Positions 55,962 through 64,000 of a stretch of DNA of 64,000 bases are shown piece after piece; positions within the stretch are counted from its first letter, which is position 1, and the number at the start of each line of letters is the position of its first letter. Below the pieces are notes generated by a model. The model saw nothing but the letters and a program-made list of their open reading frames with translations, did not search any database and was not told where the DNA came from. A program made the translations under genes and the position numbers. The DNA comes from Williamsia sp. DF01-3 (GTDB lineage Bacteria; Actinomycetota; Actinomycetes; Mycobacteriales; Mycobacteriaceae): positions 2,869,733-2,933,732 of the forward strand of contig NZ_JALKFS010000005.1 in NCBI RefSeq assembly GCF_023051145.1, written 5' to 3'.

Positions 55962-58037
55962 GTGCCCGAGAACGCCGCCGCCACGCCCCCCGCCACGATC
56001 ACGGTGGCGGCCGGGACCACTGCGGGGGCGGCTCTGCGCGACAGCGGTCATCCCAACAAGGGGCCGGAGGCGATCGTCGTGGTCCGCGACGCGGAAGGGA
56101 CGCTTCGCGACCTGTCGTGGTCGCCCACGAGCGACACCGTGGTCGAGCCGGTCGCGGCCAACACCGAAGACGGACGCAGCGTCATCAGGCACTCGGCTGC
56201 ACATGTGCTGGCGCAGGCGGTTCAGGATCTGGACCCCAAGGCGAAACTCGGGATCGGACCGCCGATCGAGAACGGTTTCTACTACGACTTCGATGTCGAG
56301 GACCCGTTCACGCCCGACGACCTGACCGCGCTCGAGAAGAAGATGAAGCAGATCATCAAGTCCGGTCAGCGCTTCTCCAGGCGCGTGTACGAGTCGGTCG
56401 ACGAGGCGAAGGCCGAATTGGCCGGGGAACCTTACAAGCTCGAATTGGTCGACGACAAGGGTTCGGCCGACGACCCCGAGGTGATGGAGGTCGGGGGCGG
56501 CGAACTCACCGCCTACGACAACCTCAATCCTCGCACCGGCGAACGGATCTGGGGCGATCTCTGCCGGGGTCCGCACGTGCCCACCACGAAGTACATCACC
56601 GCGTTCAAGCTGACCCGTAGTTCGGCGGCATACTGGCGCGGCGACCAGGACAACGCGGACCTGCAGCGCATCTACGGCACGGCCTGGGAATCGGCCGAGG
56701 CGATGGACGCCTACCTCGAGTTGCTGGCCGAGGCCGAACGCCGCGACCACCGAAAGCTCGGTGCCGAACTCGATCTGTTCAGCTTCCCCGACGCGCTGGG
56801 CTCGGGGCTGCCCGTGTTCCATCCCAAGGGCGGCATCATCCGCAAGGAGCTCGAGGACTACTCCCGTCAGCGGCACATCGCCGAGGGCTACGAGTTCGTG
56901 AACACCCCGCACATCACCAAGAGCAACCTGTACGAGATCTCCGGTCACCTCGACTGGTACCGCGATGGCATGTTTCCGGCCATGCACCTCGACGCCGAAC
57001 TGGACGACGACGGCGAGGTGCGCAAGCCCGGCCAGGACTACTACCTCAAGCCGATGAACTGCCCGATGCACAACCTGATCTTCAATGCGCGAGGCCGCTC
57101 CTATCGGGAGTTGCCACTGCGGCTCTTCGAGTTCGGGTCGGTGTACCGGTACGAGAAGTCAGGAGTCATCCACGGCCTCACCAGGGTTCGCGGGATGACT
57201 CAGGACGACGCGCACATCTACTGCACGCGCGAACAGATGCGGGCCGAGCTCACCACCACCCTGAACTTCGTACTCGGGCTGCTCAAGGACTACGGCCTCG
57301 ACGATTTCTACCTCGAACTGTCGACCAGGGATCCGAAGAAGTCCGTGGGTTCGGACGAGGTCTGGGAAGAGGCGACGGCCACCCTCGCCGAGGTCGGCGA
57401 GGCATCCGGTCTGCGGTTGGTGCCCGATCCCGGTGGCGCCGCGTTCTATGGTCCGAAGATCTCGGTGCAGGTCAAGGACGCACTGGGCCGAAACTGGCAG
57501 ATGTCGACCATTCAGCTCGACTTCAATCTGCCGGAGCGATTCGAGATGGAGTACACCGGTGCCGACGGGTCCAAGCACCGGCCGGTGATGATCCACCGAG
57601 CGTTGTTCGGCTCTATCGAGCGGTTCTTCGGTGTGCTCACCGAGCACTACGCCGGTGCCTTCCCGGCGTGGCTGTCCCCGGTACAGGTTGTCGGGATCCC
57701 GGTCGCGGACGCGTTCGTTCCCCATCTCGACGGCGTTGTGGCACAGCTGCGGTCGCTCGGCGTTCGTGCCGAGGTCGACGGTTCGGACGACCGGATGCAG
57801 AAGAAGATCCGCAATCACACAACCGGCAAGGTGCCGTTCATGTTGCTGGCTGGCGAACGTGACGTGGAGGCCGGCGCCGTCAGTTTCCGTTTCCGTGACG
57901 GCACACAGGTCAACGGGGTTCCGGTCGCAGACGCGGTCACCCTGATCGCCGACTGGGTCGCCCAGCGTCGCAACGAGTCCCCGACCGCCGAACTGGTCGC
58001 GACGCCTGCCGCCGACGCTGCCGGGGAGGCCCGGTGA
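55962..58037 (+). CDS. thrS: Threonyl-tRNA synthetase
   Basis: 691 residues. TGS domain (1-75), editing (N2) domain with [14 protein letters not shown] and the CRGPHV segment, class II catalytic core with zinc-binding MNCPMHN, the [16 protein letters not shown] motif and [11 protein letters not shown], then the anticodon-binding domain. The GTG at 55962 has AAGGAG seven bases upstream; the earlier in-frame GTG at 55923 lacks one. The stop overlaps the start of the HIT gene (GTGA). Confidence 0.96.
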   Translation: MPENAAATPPATITVAAGTTAGAALRDSGHPNKGPEAIVVVRDAEGTLRDLSWSPTSDTVVEPVAANTEDGRSVIRHSAAHVLAQAVQDLDPKAKLGIGPPIENGFYYDFDVEDPFTPDDLTALEKKMKQIIKSGQRFSRRVYESVDEAKAELAGEPYKLELVDDKGSADDPEVMEVGGGELTAYDNLNPRTGERIWGDLCRGPHVPTTKYITAFKLTRSSAAYWRGDQDNADLQRIYGTAWESAEAMDAYLELLAEAERRDHRKLGAELDLFSFPDALGSGLPVFHPKGGIIRKELEDYSRQRHIAEGYEFVNTPHITKSNLYEISGHLDWYRDGMFPAMHLDAELDDDGEVRKPGQDYYLKPMNCPMHNLIFNARGRSYRELPLRLFEFGSVYRYEKSGVIHGLTRVRGMTQDDAHIYCTREQMRAELTTTLNFVLGLLKDYGLDDFYLELSTRDPKKSVGSDEVWEEATATLAEVGEASGLRLVPDPGGAAFYGPKISVQVKDALGRNWQMSTIQLDFNLPERFEMEYTGADGSKHRPVMIHRALFGSIERFFGVLTEHYAGAFPAWLSPVQVVGIPVADAFVPHLDGVVAQLRSLGVRAEVDGSDDRMQKKIRNHTTGKVPFMLLAGERDVEAGAVSFRFRDGTQVNGVPVADAVTLIADWVAQRRNESPTAELVATPAADAAGEAR

Positions 58038-58627
58038 CCCACACCGACAACCCCGGCGTCATCCGCGACCAGGGGCCGGGCGACCCGGACCGGCTTCAGC
58101 GGCTGTGGAGCCCGCACCGGATGTCGTACATCACGGCTGCCCCGCGATCGGGTGTGGACCCGGACGGCGACGACACCACGTCCGCCAAGTCCGTCCACCC
58201 ATTCCTCGACATCCCTCGGATGTCGGACGAGGCCGGGCTGATGGTCGCCCGAGGTGAATCGGTCTACGCGGTGCTCAACCTCTATCCCTACAACCCCGGG
58301 CACACGATGATCGTGCCGTACCGGCAGGTCGCCGACCTCGAAGACCTCACAGAGGTCGAGAGCCGTGAACTGATGGTGTTCACGCAGAAGATGATTCGCG
58401 CGATCAAAGCGGTCTCCAATCCGGACGCGTTCAACGTCGGACTCAATCTCGGTGCCGCAGCCGGTGGTTCGCTGGCCGAACACCTGCACCAGCATGTGGT
58501 TCCGCGCTGGGGTGGCGACGCCAATTTCATCACGGTGGTCGGGGAGACAAAGGTGATGCCGCAGCTGCTGCGCGACACCAGGACTCTGCTCGCCGACGCC
58601 TGGCGACGACTCGAGGACGGAACATGA
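58034..58627 (+). CDS. HIT-family nucleotide hydrolase/phosphorylase (Ap4A phosphorylase-like, Rv2613c type)
   Basis: 197 residues. The histidine triad is [37 protein letters not shown] is the typical nucleotide-binding half. The mycobacterial counterpart in the same position is an Ap4A phosphorylase, so I infer the same role. The start overlaps the thrS stop by four bases; pgsA follows after 22 bp. Its place between thrS and pgsA is conserved in the PIM operon. Confidence 0.88.
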   Translation: MTHTDNPGVIRDQGPGDPDRLQRLWSPHRMSYITAAPRSGVDPDGDDTTSAKSVHPFLDIPRMSDEAGLMVARGESVYAVLNLYPYNPGHTMIVPYRQVADLEDLTEVESRELMVFTQKMIRAIKAVSNPDAFNVGLNLGAAAGGSLAEHLHQHVVPRWGGDANFITVVGETKVMPQLLRDTRTLLADAWRRLEDGT

Positions 58628-58649
58628 CCAAAAAGAGCGTGAACGATCC

Positions 58650-59320
58650 ATGCTGAGCGTCCTGGGTCGCGCCTCGGTGTCCAAGGTCACCCTGCCCTTG
58701 GGGCGGGCCCTGATCAAGACAGGCCTGACGCCCGATGCGATGACCGTCATCGGAACGGTGGCGACCATCGCGGCAGCGGTAACGCTGTTCCCGATGGGTC
58801 ACCTGTTCGTCGGCACCCTGGTGATCTGGCTGTTCGTGATGTTCGACATGCTCGACGGCGCGATGGCGCGGGCACGCGGTGGCGGCACCAAGTTCGGTGC
58901 GGTGCTCGACTCGACGTGTGATCGGCTTGCCGACGGCGCGATCTTCGCCGGCCTCGGCTGGTGGTGCCTGGTGGAGAAGCCGCACCAGTGGCTGTTCGTG
59001 GCAACCATGATCTGCCTGGTCACCTCGCAGGTCATCTCGTACGCGAAGGCACGTGCCGAGGCCAGCGGACTGAACGGTGACGGCGGCCTCATCGAACGTC
59101 CGGACCGCCTCGTCATCGTCCTCGTCGGCGCGGGCCTCACCGGTATCGGGCTGTCGTGGGCCATCCACATCGCGATGTGGCTTCTCGCGGTCGGCAGCAT
59201 CATCACGGTGTTCCAGCGGATGTGGTCGGTCTACAAGTCGCCCGGAGCCACCGATCTGCAGCCGATCGCCGCTCCCCCGCCGGTGGGGCGACCCAGGTCG
59301 AGGACGGACCGGAGTCGTGA
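58650..59320 (+). CDS. pgsA: Phosphatidylinositol phosphate synthase, CDP-alcohol phosphotransferase (frameshifted in this sequence)
   Basis: Makes phosphatidylinositol phosphate from CDP-diacylglycerol and inositol phosphate in the membrane. The CDP-alcohol signature D-G-x2-A-R-x8-G-x3-D-x3-D is seen in MLDGAMARARGGGTKFGAVLDSTCD, and about six helices are visible. Near the C terminus the frame is lost; adding one C in the run at 59274-59278 restores GGATQVEDGPES and a TGA at 59318-59320, giving 223 residues and a GTGA overlap with patA. As sequenced the frame runs on into patA and would produce an unlikely fusion. Confidence 0.85.
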
Positions 59321-60269
59321 CGACGGCCGGCGAGCGTATTGCCGACCTGGGGTACGCGGCGGGGTGGTCGCTCGTGCGGCGCCTGCCCGAGGGTGTCGCG
59401 CGCACGGTGTTCGACAGCGCGGGAGGCTACGTCGGCGGCCGGGGTGGCGGACCGGCCCAGCTGCGCAAGAACCTCGCCAGGGTGGTCGGCTGTGCACCCG
59501 CGGAGGTACCCGACGACCTCATGCGGGATGCCATGCGGTCCTACGCCCGCTACTGGCGCGAGGCATTTCGGCTGCCCGCCATGGATTTTCAGGCGGCCGC
59601 GTCGCGGGTCGACCTCCCCCACCGGATCGACGACTGCTGGACGAAGCCCTTGCGAAGGGCAAGGGCGTGGTGTTCGCGTTGCCCCATAGCGGCAACTGGG
59701 ACATGGCCGGGGTGTGGCTCGTGCAGAACATCGGGGACTTCTCCACGGTGGCGGAACGGCTGAAACCGGATTCGCTCTTCGAACGTTTCGTGCGATATCG
59801 CGAGACCCTCGGATTCGAGATCTTCCCGCTCAGCGGTGGCGAACAACCCCCGTACGGCCAGCTGGCCAAGCGGCTGCGCAGCGGCGGGGTGGTGTGTCTC
59901 CTCGGCGAGCGGGACCTGGCCCGACACGGTGTCCCCGTTCAGTTCTTCGGCGAGCCGACGCGGATGCCCGCGGGCCCGGCGAAGCTCGCCATCGACACCG
60001 GCGCCGCCCTCGTCGGGGTGCACCACTGGTACACCGGCCCGGACACCTCGCAGATATCGCTCACCGGACCGATCGACACGTCCGGGGGAGTGGAGGCGGC
60101 AACGCAGGCGCTGGCAACGGTGTTCGAGACCAACATCGCCGCCCATCCGCAGGACTGGCACATGCTGCAACCGCTCTGGGAGGCCGATTGGTCCGATGAG
60201 CGCCGTGAGCGCATCAAGGGGGCCGACACCTCCCGGAGCAACGAGGATGTCGAGGGCGCCGCGGGATGA
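59317..60269 (+). CDS. patA: Phosphatidylinositol mannoside acyltransferase (frameshifted in this sequence)
   Basis: Acylates the mannose of PIM1/PIM2 with palmitoyl-CoA. Starts at the GTG overlapping the repaired pgsA stop. The N-terminal half reads in one frame (AGERIADLGYAAGWSLVRRLPEG) until DLPHRIDD; one added base near 59630-59633 continues into LLDEALAKGKGVVFALPHSGNWDM. The HxxxxD active-site motif is HSGNWD (H near residue 124). Repaired length is 317, close to the mycobacterial enzyme. The end overlaps pimA (ATGA). Confidence 0.85.
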
Positions 60270-61390
60270 AGATCGGCATGATCTGCCCGTACTCGTTCGA
60301 CATCCCGGGCGGTGTGCAGGCCCACGTCATGGAACTGGCGCAGGTCTTCATCGATCGTGGACACACGGTGAGCGTTCTCGCGCCCGCCGGACACGACAAG
60401 AAACTGCCCGGCTATGTGGTGTCGGTCGGTGAGGCGCTGGCCATTCCGTACAACGGATCGGTCGCCCGGATCGCCTTCGGCCCCAAGGCCTATCACAAAT
60501 TGCGATCCTGGCTTCGGGACGAGAAGTTCGACGTCCTCCATGTGCACGAGCCGAACTCGCCGAGTGTCTCGATGTTGTCGCTGATGGTCGCTCAGGGCCC
60601 GATCGTCACCACTTTTCACACATCCACGACGAAGTCGTTGATACTCAGCATCTTTCAGGGAATCCTTCGTCCCTACCACGAACGCATCGCCGGTAAGATC
60701 GCCGTCTCCGAACTCGCCCGACGTTGGCAGATGGAATCTCTGGGTTCGGACGCGGTGGAGATCCCGAACGGGGTTCACACGGCCATGTTCGCCGGGGCCC
60801 AACCGCTTGACGGGTATCCGCACCCCGGTAGAACCGTGCTGTTCCTCGGTCGATTCGACGAACCACGCAAGGGTGTCGACGTGTTGATCAGGGCACTGCC
60901 CGCTGTGGTGGCACGCTTCCCGGACGTGCGTGTCCTGGTCGTCGGCGGAGGTCACCAGCGAACGTTGCGGGGCAAAGCCGGCGACCTTGCCGACCACCTC
61001 GTATTCCTCGGCCAGGTCGATGACGACGTCAAAGCCCGCGCCCTGCGTTCCGCGGACGTGTACTGCGCTCCCAACCTCGGCGGTGAGAGTTTCGGCATCG
61101 TGCTCGTGGAAGCCATGGCCGCCGGTACCGCCGTGGTGGCGAGCAAGCTGGACGCGTTCCGGCGGGTGCTCGACGACGGGCAGGCCGGTGTGCTGGTCGA
61201 GGTGGGGGACGCCGACCAACTCGCTCAGGGGATCATCTCCGTTCTCGGTGATGACGACGGCCGGGCCGCGATGGTCCGCCGTGCACGCGATCGTGCCGCC
61301 CGCTACGACTGGTCCGAGGTCGCCGACCAGATCCTGCGTGTGTACGACACCGTCGTCGTCGGGGCCGGCAAGGTCGTCGTCTCCGATTGA
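60266..61390 (+). CDS. pimA: Phosphatidyl-myo-inositol mannosyltransferase
   Basis: 374 residues, GT4 family, GT-B fold at the inner leaflet. Transfers mannose from GDP-mannose to the 2-position of the inositol. MKIGMICPYSFDIPGGVQAHVMELA is the family start, HVHEPNSPS lies in the acceptor site, FLGRFDEPRKGVDVLIRALP and GGESFGIVLVEAMAAG (E-x7-E) bind the donor. ATG overlaps patA. Confidence 0.94.
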   Translation: MKIGMICPYSFDIPGGVQAHVMELAQVFIDRGHTVSVLAPAGHDKKLPGYVVSVGEALAIPYNGSVARIAFGPKAYHKLRSWLRDEKFDVLHVHEPNSPSVSMLSLMVAQGPIVTTFHTSTTKSLILSIFQGILRPYHERIAGKIAVSELARRWQMESLGSDAVEIPNGVHTAMFAGAQPLDGYPHPGRTVLFLGRFDEPRKGVDVLIRALPAVVARFPDVRVLVVGGGHQRTLRGKAGDLADHLVFLGQVDDDVKARALRSADVYCAPNLGGESFGIVLVEAMAAGTAVVASKLDAFRRVLDDGQAGVLVEVGDADQLAQGIISVLGDDDGRAAMVRRARDRAARYDWSEVADQILRVYDTVVVGAGKVVVSD

Positions 61391-61409
61391 CCCCTTCTGA
61401 GAGGACTTC

Positions 61410-61910
61410 ATGACCATCTCCGCCCTGACCGTCCTGATCCTGGGCGTCATCACGGTGCTGGTGTTGCTCGGTCTGGGCTGGGCCTACAAAACCGCCAACC
61501 GGCTCGACCGACTCCACGTGCGGGTGGACCTGTGCTGGCAGGCGCTCGACGCCGCGCTTGCCCGCCGGGCGGTGGTGGCCCGATCCATCGGGGCCGGCCT
61601 CGGGCCGGAGGGCCGGGAACTGATCATCGCCGCCGATCGAGCGGAGGGTTCGGCGCGGCCGGATCGTGAATCCGCCGAGAACGTCGTGTCGGCGGCGCTG
61701 GCCCAGATCGACCTCTCGTCGCTGCGATCGCAGCTGGTCACCGAGCTTGCCGACGCCGAGACCCGCGTGATGATCGCCCGCCGGTTCCACAACGATGCCG
61801 TTCGCGACACCCTGGCCCTCCGCAATCGGCGACCGGTGCGATGGCTGCACCTGGGTGGCACCGCACCGACCCCGCTGTACTTCGAGATCGTCGAGCGAGC
61901 GCCCGTCTGA
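61410..61910 (+). CDS. LemA-like single-pass membrane protein without a NUDIX domain
   Basis: 166 residues. An N-terminal helix (about 4-26) is followed by a helical domain (ANRLDRLHVRVDLCWQALDAALARRAVVARSI), similar to LemA or the N-terminal part of mycobacterial Rv2609c. In that relative a NUDIX domain follows; here the protein stops. No sign of a broken NUDIX domain is seen in the following bases. It lies 19 bp after pimA. Confidence 0.7.
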   Translation: MTISALTVLILGVITVLVLLGLGWAYKTANRLDRLHVRVDLCWQALDAALARRAVVARSIGAGLGPEGRELIIAADRAEGSARPDRESAENVVSAALAQIDLSSLRSQLVTELADAETRVMIARRFHNDAVRDTLALRNRRPVRWLHLGGTAPTPLYFEIVERAPV

Positions 61911-62019
61911 CCTGCCCGCCCGACGTCGAAAAGGGGCGTGTCATGCCGCCGGACCACGCGGCGCCGAGAAAGCCTAGACTGGAAGCTCAGCAATCGACTA
62001 GACCACAGGAGCTATAGAC

Positions 62020-62945
62020 GTGAGCAGTGCCCCAGATCCAGGTTCATCGGTGCCAGCGGAAAGTGCCGCACCGGTACCGCGCGGGTCAAGCGTGGCATGG
62101 CCGAGATGCTCAAGGGCGGCGTGATCATGGACGTCGTGACAGCCGAGCAGGCCAAGATCGCCGAGGACGCGGGCGCTGTCGCAGTCATGGCCCTCGAGCG
62201 GGTACCGGCCGACATCCGTGCACAGGGCGGGGTCTCGCGGATGAGCGACCCCGACATGATCGACGGGATCATCTCGGCAGTGTCCATCCCGGTGATGGCC
62301 AAGGCTCGCATCGGACATTTTGTCGAAGCCCAGATCCTCCAGAGCCTCGGTGTCGACTACATCGACGAGTCAGAGGTGCTGACCCCGGCCGACTACGCCA
62401 ACCACATCGACAAGTGGCAGTTCACCGTGCCGTTCGTGTGCGGTGCAACCAACCTGGGCGAGGCGCTCCGCAGGCTCACCGAGGGCGCCGGGATGATCCG
62501 GTCCAAGGGTGAGGCGGGCACGGGCGACGTCTCGAACGCCACCACACACATGCGCAAGATCCGCGACGAGATCCGGCGGCTGACCTCATTGCCCAAGGAC
62601 GAACTGTTCGTGGCCGCCAAGGAGCTGCAGGCGCCGTACGACCTGGTCGTCGAAGTTGCCGAGCTGGGCAAATTGCCCGTCACGCTGTTCACCGCCGGGG
62701 GCATCGCCACCCCTGCGGACGCGGCGATGATGATGCAGTTGGGCGCCGAGGGCGTCTTCGTGGGATCGGGAATCTTCAAGTCCGGCAATCCCGCGGAGCG
62801 CGCTGCCGCGATCGTGCAGGCAACGACGTTCTACGACGATCCCGATGTGCTCGCGAAGGTGTCGCGTGGACTGGGTGAGGCGATGGTCGGTATCAATGTC
62901 GACGACATCCCACAACCCCATCGACTTGCCGAGCGCGGCTGGTGA
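62020..62945 (+). CDS. pdxS: Pyridoxal 5'-phosphate synthase subunit PdxS (frameshifted in this sequence)
   Basis: Lyase subunit that forms PLP from ribose 5-phosphate, glyceraldehyde 3-phosphate and ammonia from PdxT. The core is intact: [19 protein letters not shown] (catalytic Asp), the Lys-containing [17 protein letters not shown] and [32 protein letters not shown], and [20 protein letters not shown]. The start [10 protein letters not shown]... at GTG 62020 is in another frame; adding one base near 62069-62073 joins it as ...[14 protein letters not shown], giving 308 residues. pdxT is not present in the window. Confidence 0.85.
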
Positions 62946-62977
62946 ATTGACGTGGACGCGGGGGCGGGGAATCGGAG

Positions 62978-63997
62978 ATGACCAGCGCGTCCGCTGATTT
63001 CGAAGCGATTCCGCTCGGCTGCGGCCGCTGCGGAACCCAGATCCCGTCCGCGTCCGCCCGCTGTCCCGAATGTGGGCAGCAGATGTTCGTCACCAGGGGT
63101 GGCGCAGTACCGAGGTCGCCGCGTGAGGCCCTGGTTGCGGGTCGAATCCCCGCCTCCAACGGTTCGCGGGTGGCCGCTTATCTCGTTGATGTCGCCATCC
63201 TGCTGGCTGCGGTTGCAGCCCTGCTCGTCACCGGTCTTGTCTTCGGCCTCGACGTGGCCCTGGTTGTGTGCGTGGCGGTGCCCGCTGCGACCTGGATCTC
63301 GTCGGCACTCGCGCGGGCCAACGGCATCCGTACCCCGGGCCAGGTGTTGGCGCGAACCACGATCACCACAGGCCGGCCGGGCCGTCCGATCGGTTTCTGG
63401 CGGCATCTGACCCGCACCGCCGTACTTCATCTGAGCAACGTCCTGTTGTTCGCCGGAGCGATGTCGGTATTGATCGACAGGGGCCGTCCCCGTCGCGGTT
63501 GCCACGAGAAGCTTTCCGGCACAACGACTGCGAGCAGTGTTGGTTCGGCAGGGTACGAGGTGATCACGGCGCCCGACGCACGCGTGGCCGGGTTCGGCGA
63601 GGGGGCGGCAGATTCGGTCACCGATTGCATCGACCCCAGCACGGGCGCCCGCACCCTGCCGTTGCGACGGGCCGGCGCCGGTTTGCGGCTTCGACTCGAC
63701 GACGGCAGCTACACCGATCTGTCCGGTGCCGGATACCTGGGGGTGCCGGCCGTCGAGTGGTCGCAGGGTCGCCCACAGATCGTTGTCACCCCCATAGAGG
63801 CGCCACCTTCGGACGACACGCAGGTCCAGTTCAGCGTGGCGGACGGGAAATTGTGGATGATCAGTACGGGCCCGGATGTCCGATCGGTTCTGGACACCGG
63901 CGAGTCGGTGACCGCGATGCGACCCGGACATCCGTACGAGGTGGGTCCGGGCACCGTGGTGCATCTCGGGCAGTGCAGTTTCGAGGTGGCGAGATGA
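62978..63997 (+). CDS. RDD-domain membrane protein with N-terminal zinc ribbon
   Basis: 339 residues. A zinc ribbon (CGRCGTQI...CPECGQQ) is followed by an RDD domain: RVAAYLVDVAILLAAVAALLVTG, a second helix, GIRTPGQVLARTTI, and a third near 150. A C-terminal ~130-residue soluble region ends VVHLGQCSFEVAR; its end has an FHA-like feel, but I do not claim the fold. It is probably cytoplasmic. A further ATG (63994) overlaps its stop as ATGA, so another gene probably continues beyond the window. Confidence 0.75.
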   Translation: MTSASADFEAIPLGCGRCGTQIPSASARCPECGQQMFVTRGGAVPRSPREALVAGRIPASNGSRVAAYLVDVAILLAAVAALLVTGLVFGLDVALVVCVAVPAATWISSALARANGIRTPGQVLARTTITTGRPGRPIGFWRHLTRTAVLHLSNVLLFAGAMSVLIDRGRPRRGCHEKLSGTTTASSVGSAGYEVITAPDARVAGFGEGAADSVTDCIDPSTGARTLPLRRAGAGLRLRLDDGSYTDLSGAGYLGVPAVEWSQGRPQIVVTPIEAPPSDDTQVQFSVADGKLWMISTGPDVRSVLDTGESVTAMRPGHPYEVGPGTVVHLGQCSFEVAR

Positions 63998-64000
63998 GCC

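Noticed and set aside
55506-57071. A 521-codon open frame antisense to thrS
   Set aside because: It mirrors thrS and has no family or RBS support.
58650-60269. A natural PgsA-PatA fusion protein
   Set aside because: The frame runs on only because of a missing base in pgsA; the linking part is Arg/Gly-rich shadow sequence, and two separate genes appear once the bases are restored.
5624-62945. Programmed ribosomal frameshifting at the ten sites
   Set aside because: No slippery heptamers or downstream stimulators are shared, and unrelated housekeeping genes are affected; missing bases explain all sites.
1-64000. CRISPR arrays, insertion sequences, prophage, attachment sites
   Set aside because: No regularly spaced repeats, transposase, integrase or phage structural genes were found; coding style is uniform across the window.

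Overview
The window is high-GC actinobacterial chromosome. I place it in the mycolic-acid-bearing Mycobacteriales, most likely Gordonia or a close relative; the genus is a guess. Evidence: a mycothiol-linked dehydrogenase (MscR), an AftC-type arabinan arabinosyltransferase, the phosphatidylinositol mannoside genes (pgsA, patA, pimA), the SigA/SigB/IdeR trio, HemQ-type haem synthesis, and a gene order that from memory follows the M. tuberculosis Rv2606c-Rv2715 block with small accessory insertions. galE beside the DtxR/IdeR gene recalls Corynebacterium. No phage, transposon, CRISPR array, rRNA or biosynthetic gene cluster was seen. This is core chromosome.

Layout. 1-7 kb: a DExH helicase (cut by the window edge), a PAC2 protein, the mscR plus metallo-beta-lactamase-fold pair, and a three-gene minus-strand operon (SPFH-GYF protein, zinc-ribbon membrane protein, small membrane protein) that resembles the Bacillus ydjGHI membrane-stress module. 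7-16 kb: lipoprotein, DUF4192, galE, ideR, then acuC with an overlapping GNAT/acyl-CoA-synthetase-like fusion (a probable reversible lysine-acylation pair), and sigB with an ECF-type promoter. 16-27 kb: methyltransferase, small DUF proteins, BrkB, a second helicase, an EamA exporter, a two-component system, and a DUF5685 protein with a very Cys-rich tail. 27-41 kb: sigA, ppgK, suhB, cei, DUF4193, DUF3093, dut, DUF3710, OB-fold and DUF3159 proteins, two TrkA-type proteins and a divergent KUP/KimA-like permease, then a TRAM-domain RNA methyltransferase. 41-54 kb: dxs, RNase D, DUF3000, hemE-hemY-hemQ, aftC, a lipoprotein alpha/beta-hydrolase, a RibD-like reductase, zapE, GNAT. 54-55 kb: a tRNA Gly-Cys-Val operon with a divergent tRNA-Val. 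55-64 kb: thrS, HIT, pgsA, patA, pimA, a membrane protein, pdxS, and an RDD protein.

How genes work together: pgsA, patA and pimA make and acylate the phosphatidylinositol mannosides. hemE, hemY and hemQ are consecutive late haem steps of the coproporphyrin branch. mscR and the MBL protein probably carry formaldehyde through mycothiol adducts. The TrkA pair may gate the divergent permease. SigA, SigB and IdeR are global regulators.

Quality warning: nine conserved genes (SPFH gene, cei, DUF3093, DUF3710, hemE, zapE, pgsA, patA, pdxS) carry ten single-base deletions in all. Restoring one base at each site makes every gene a whole number of codons and restores the expected ends. Most sites are G or C runs. 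This looks like systematic undercalling in the sequence rather than gene decay, so I annotate these as genes with frameshifts.
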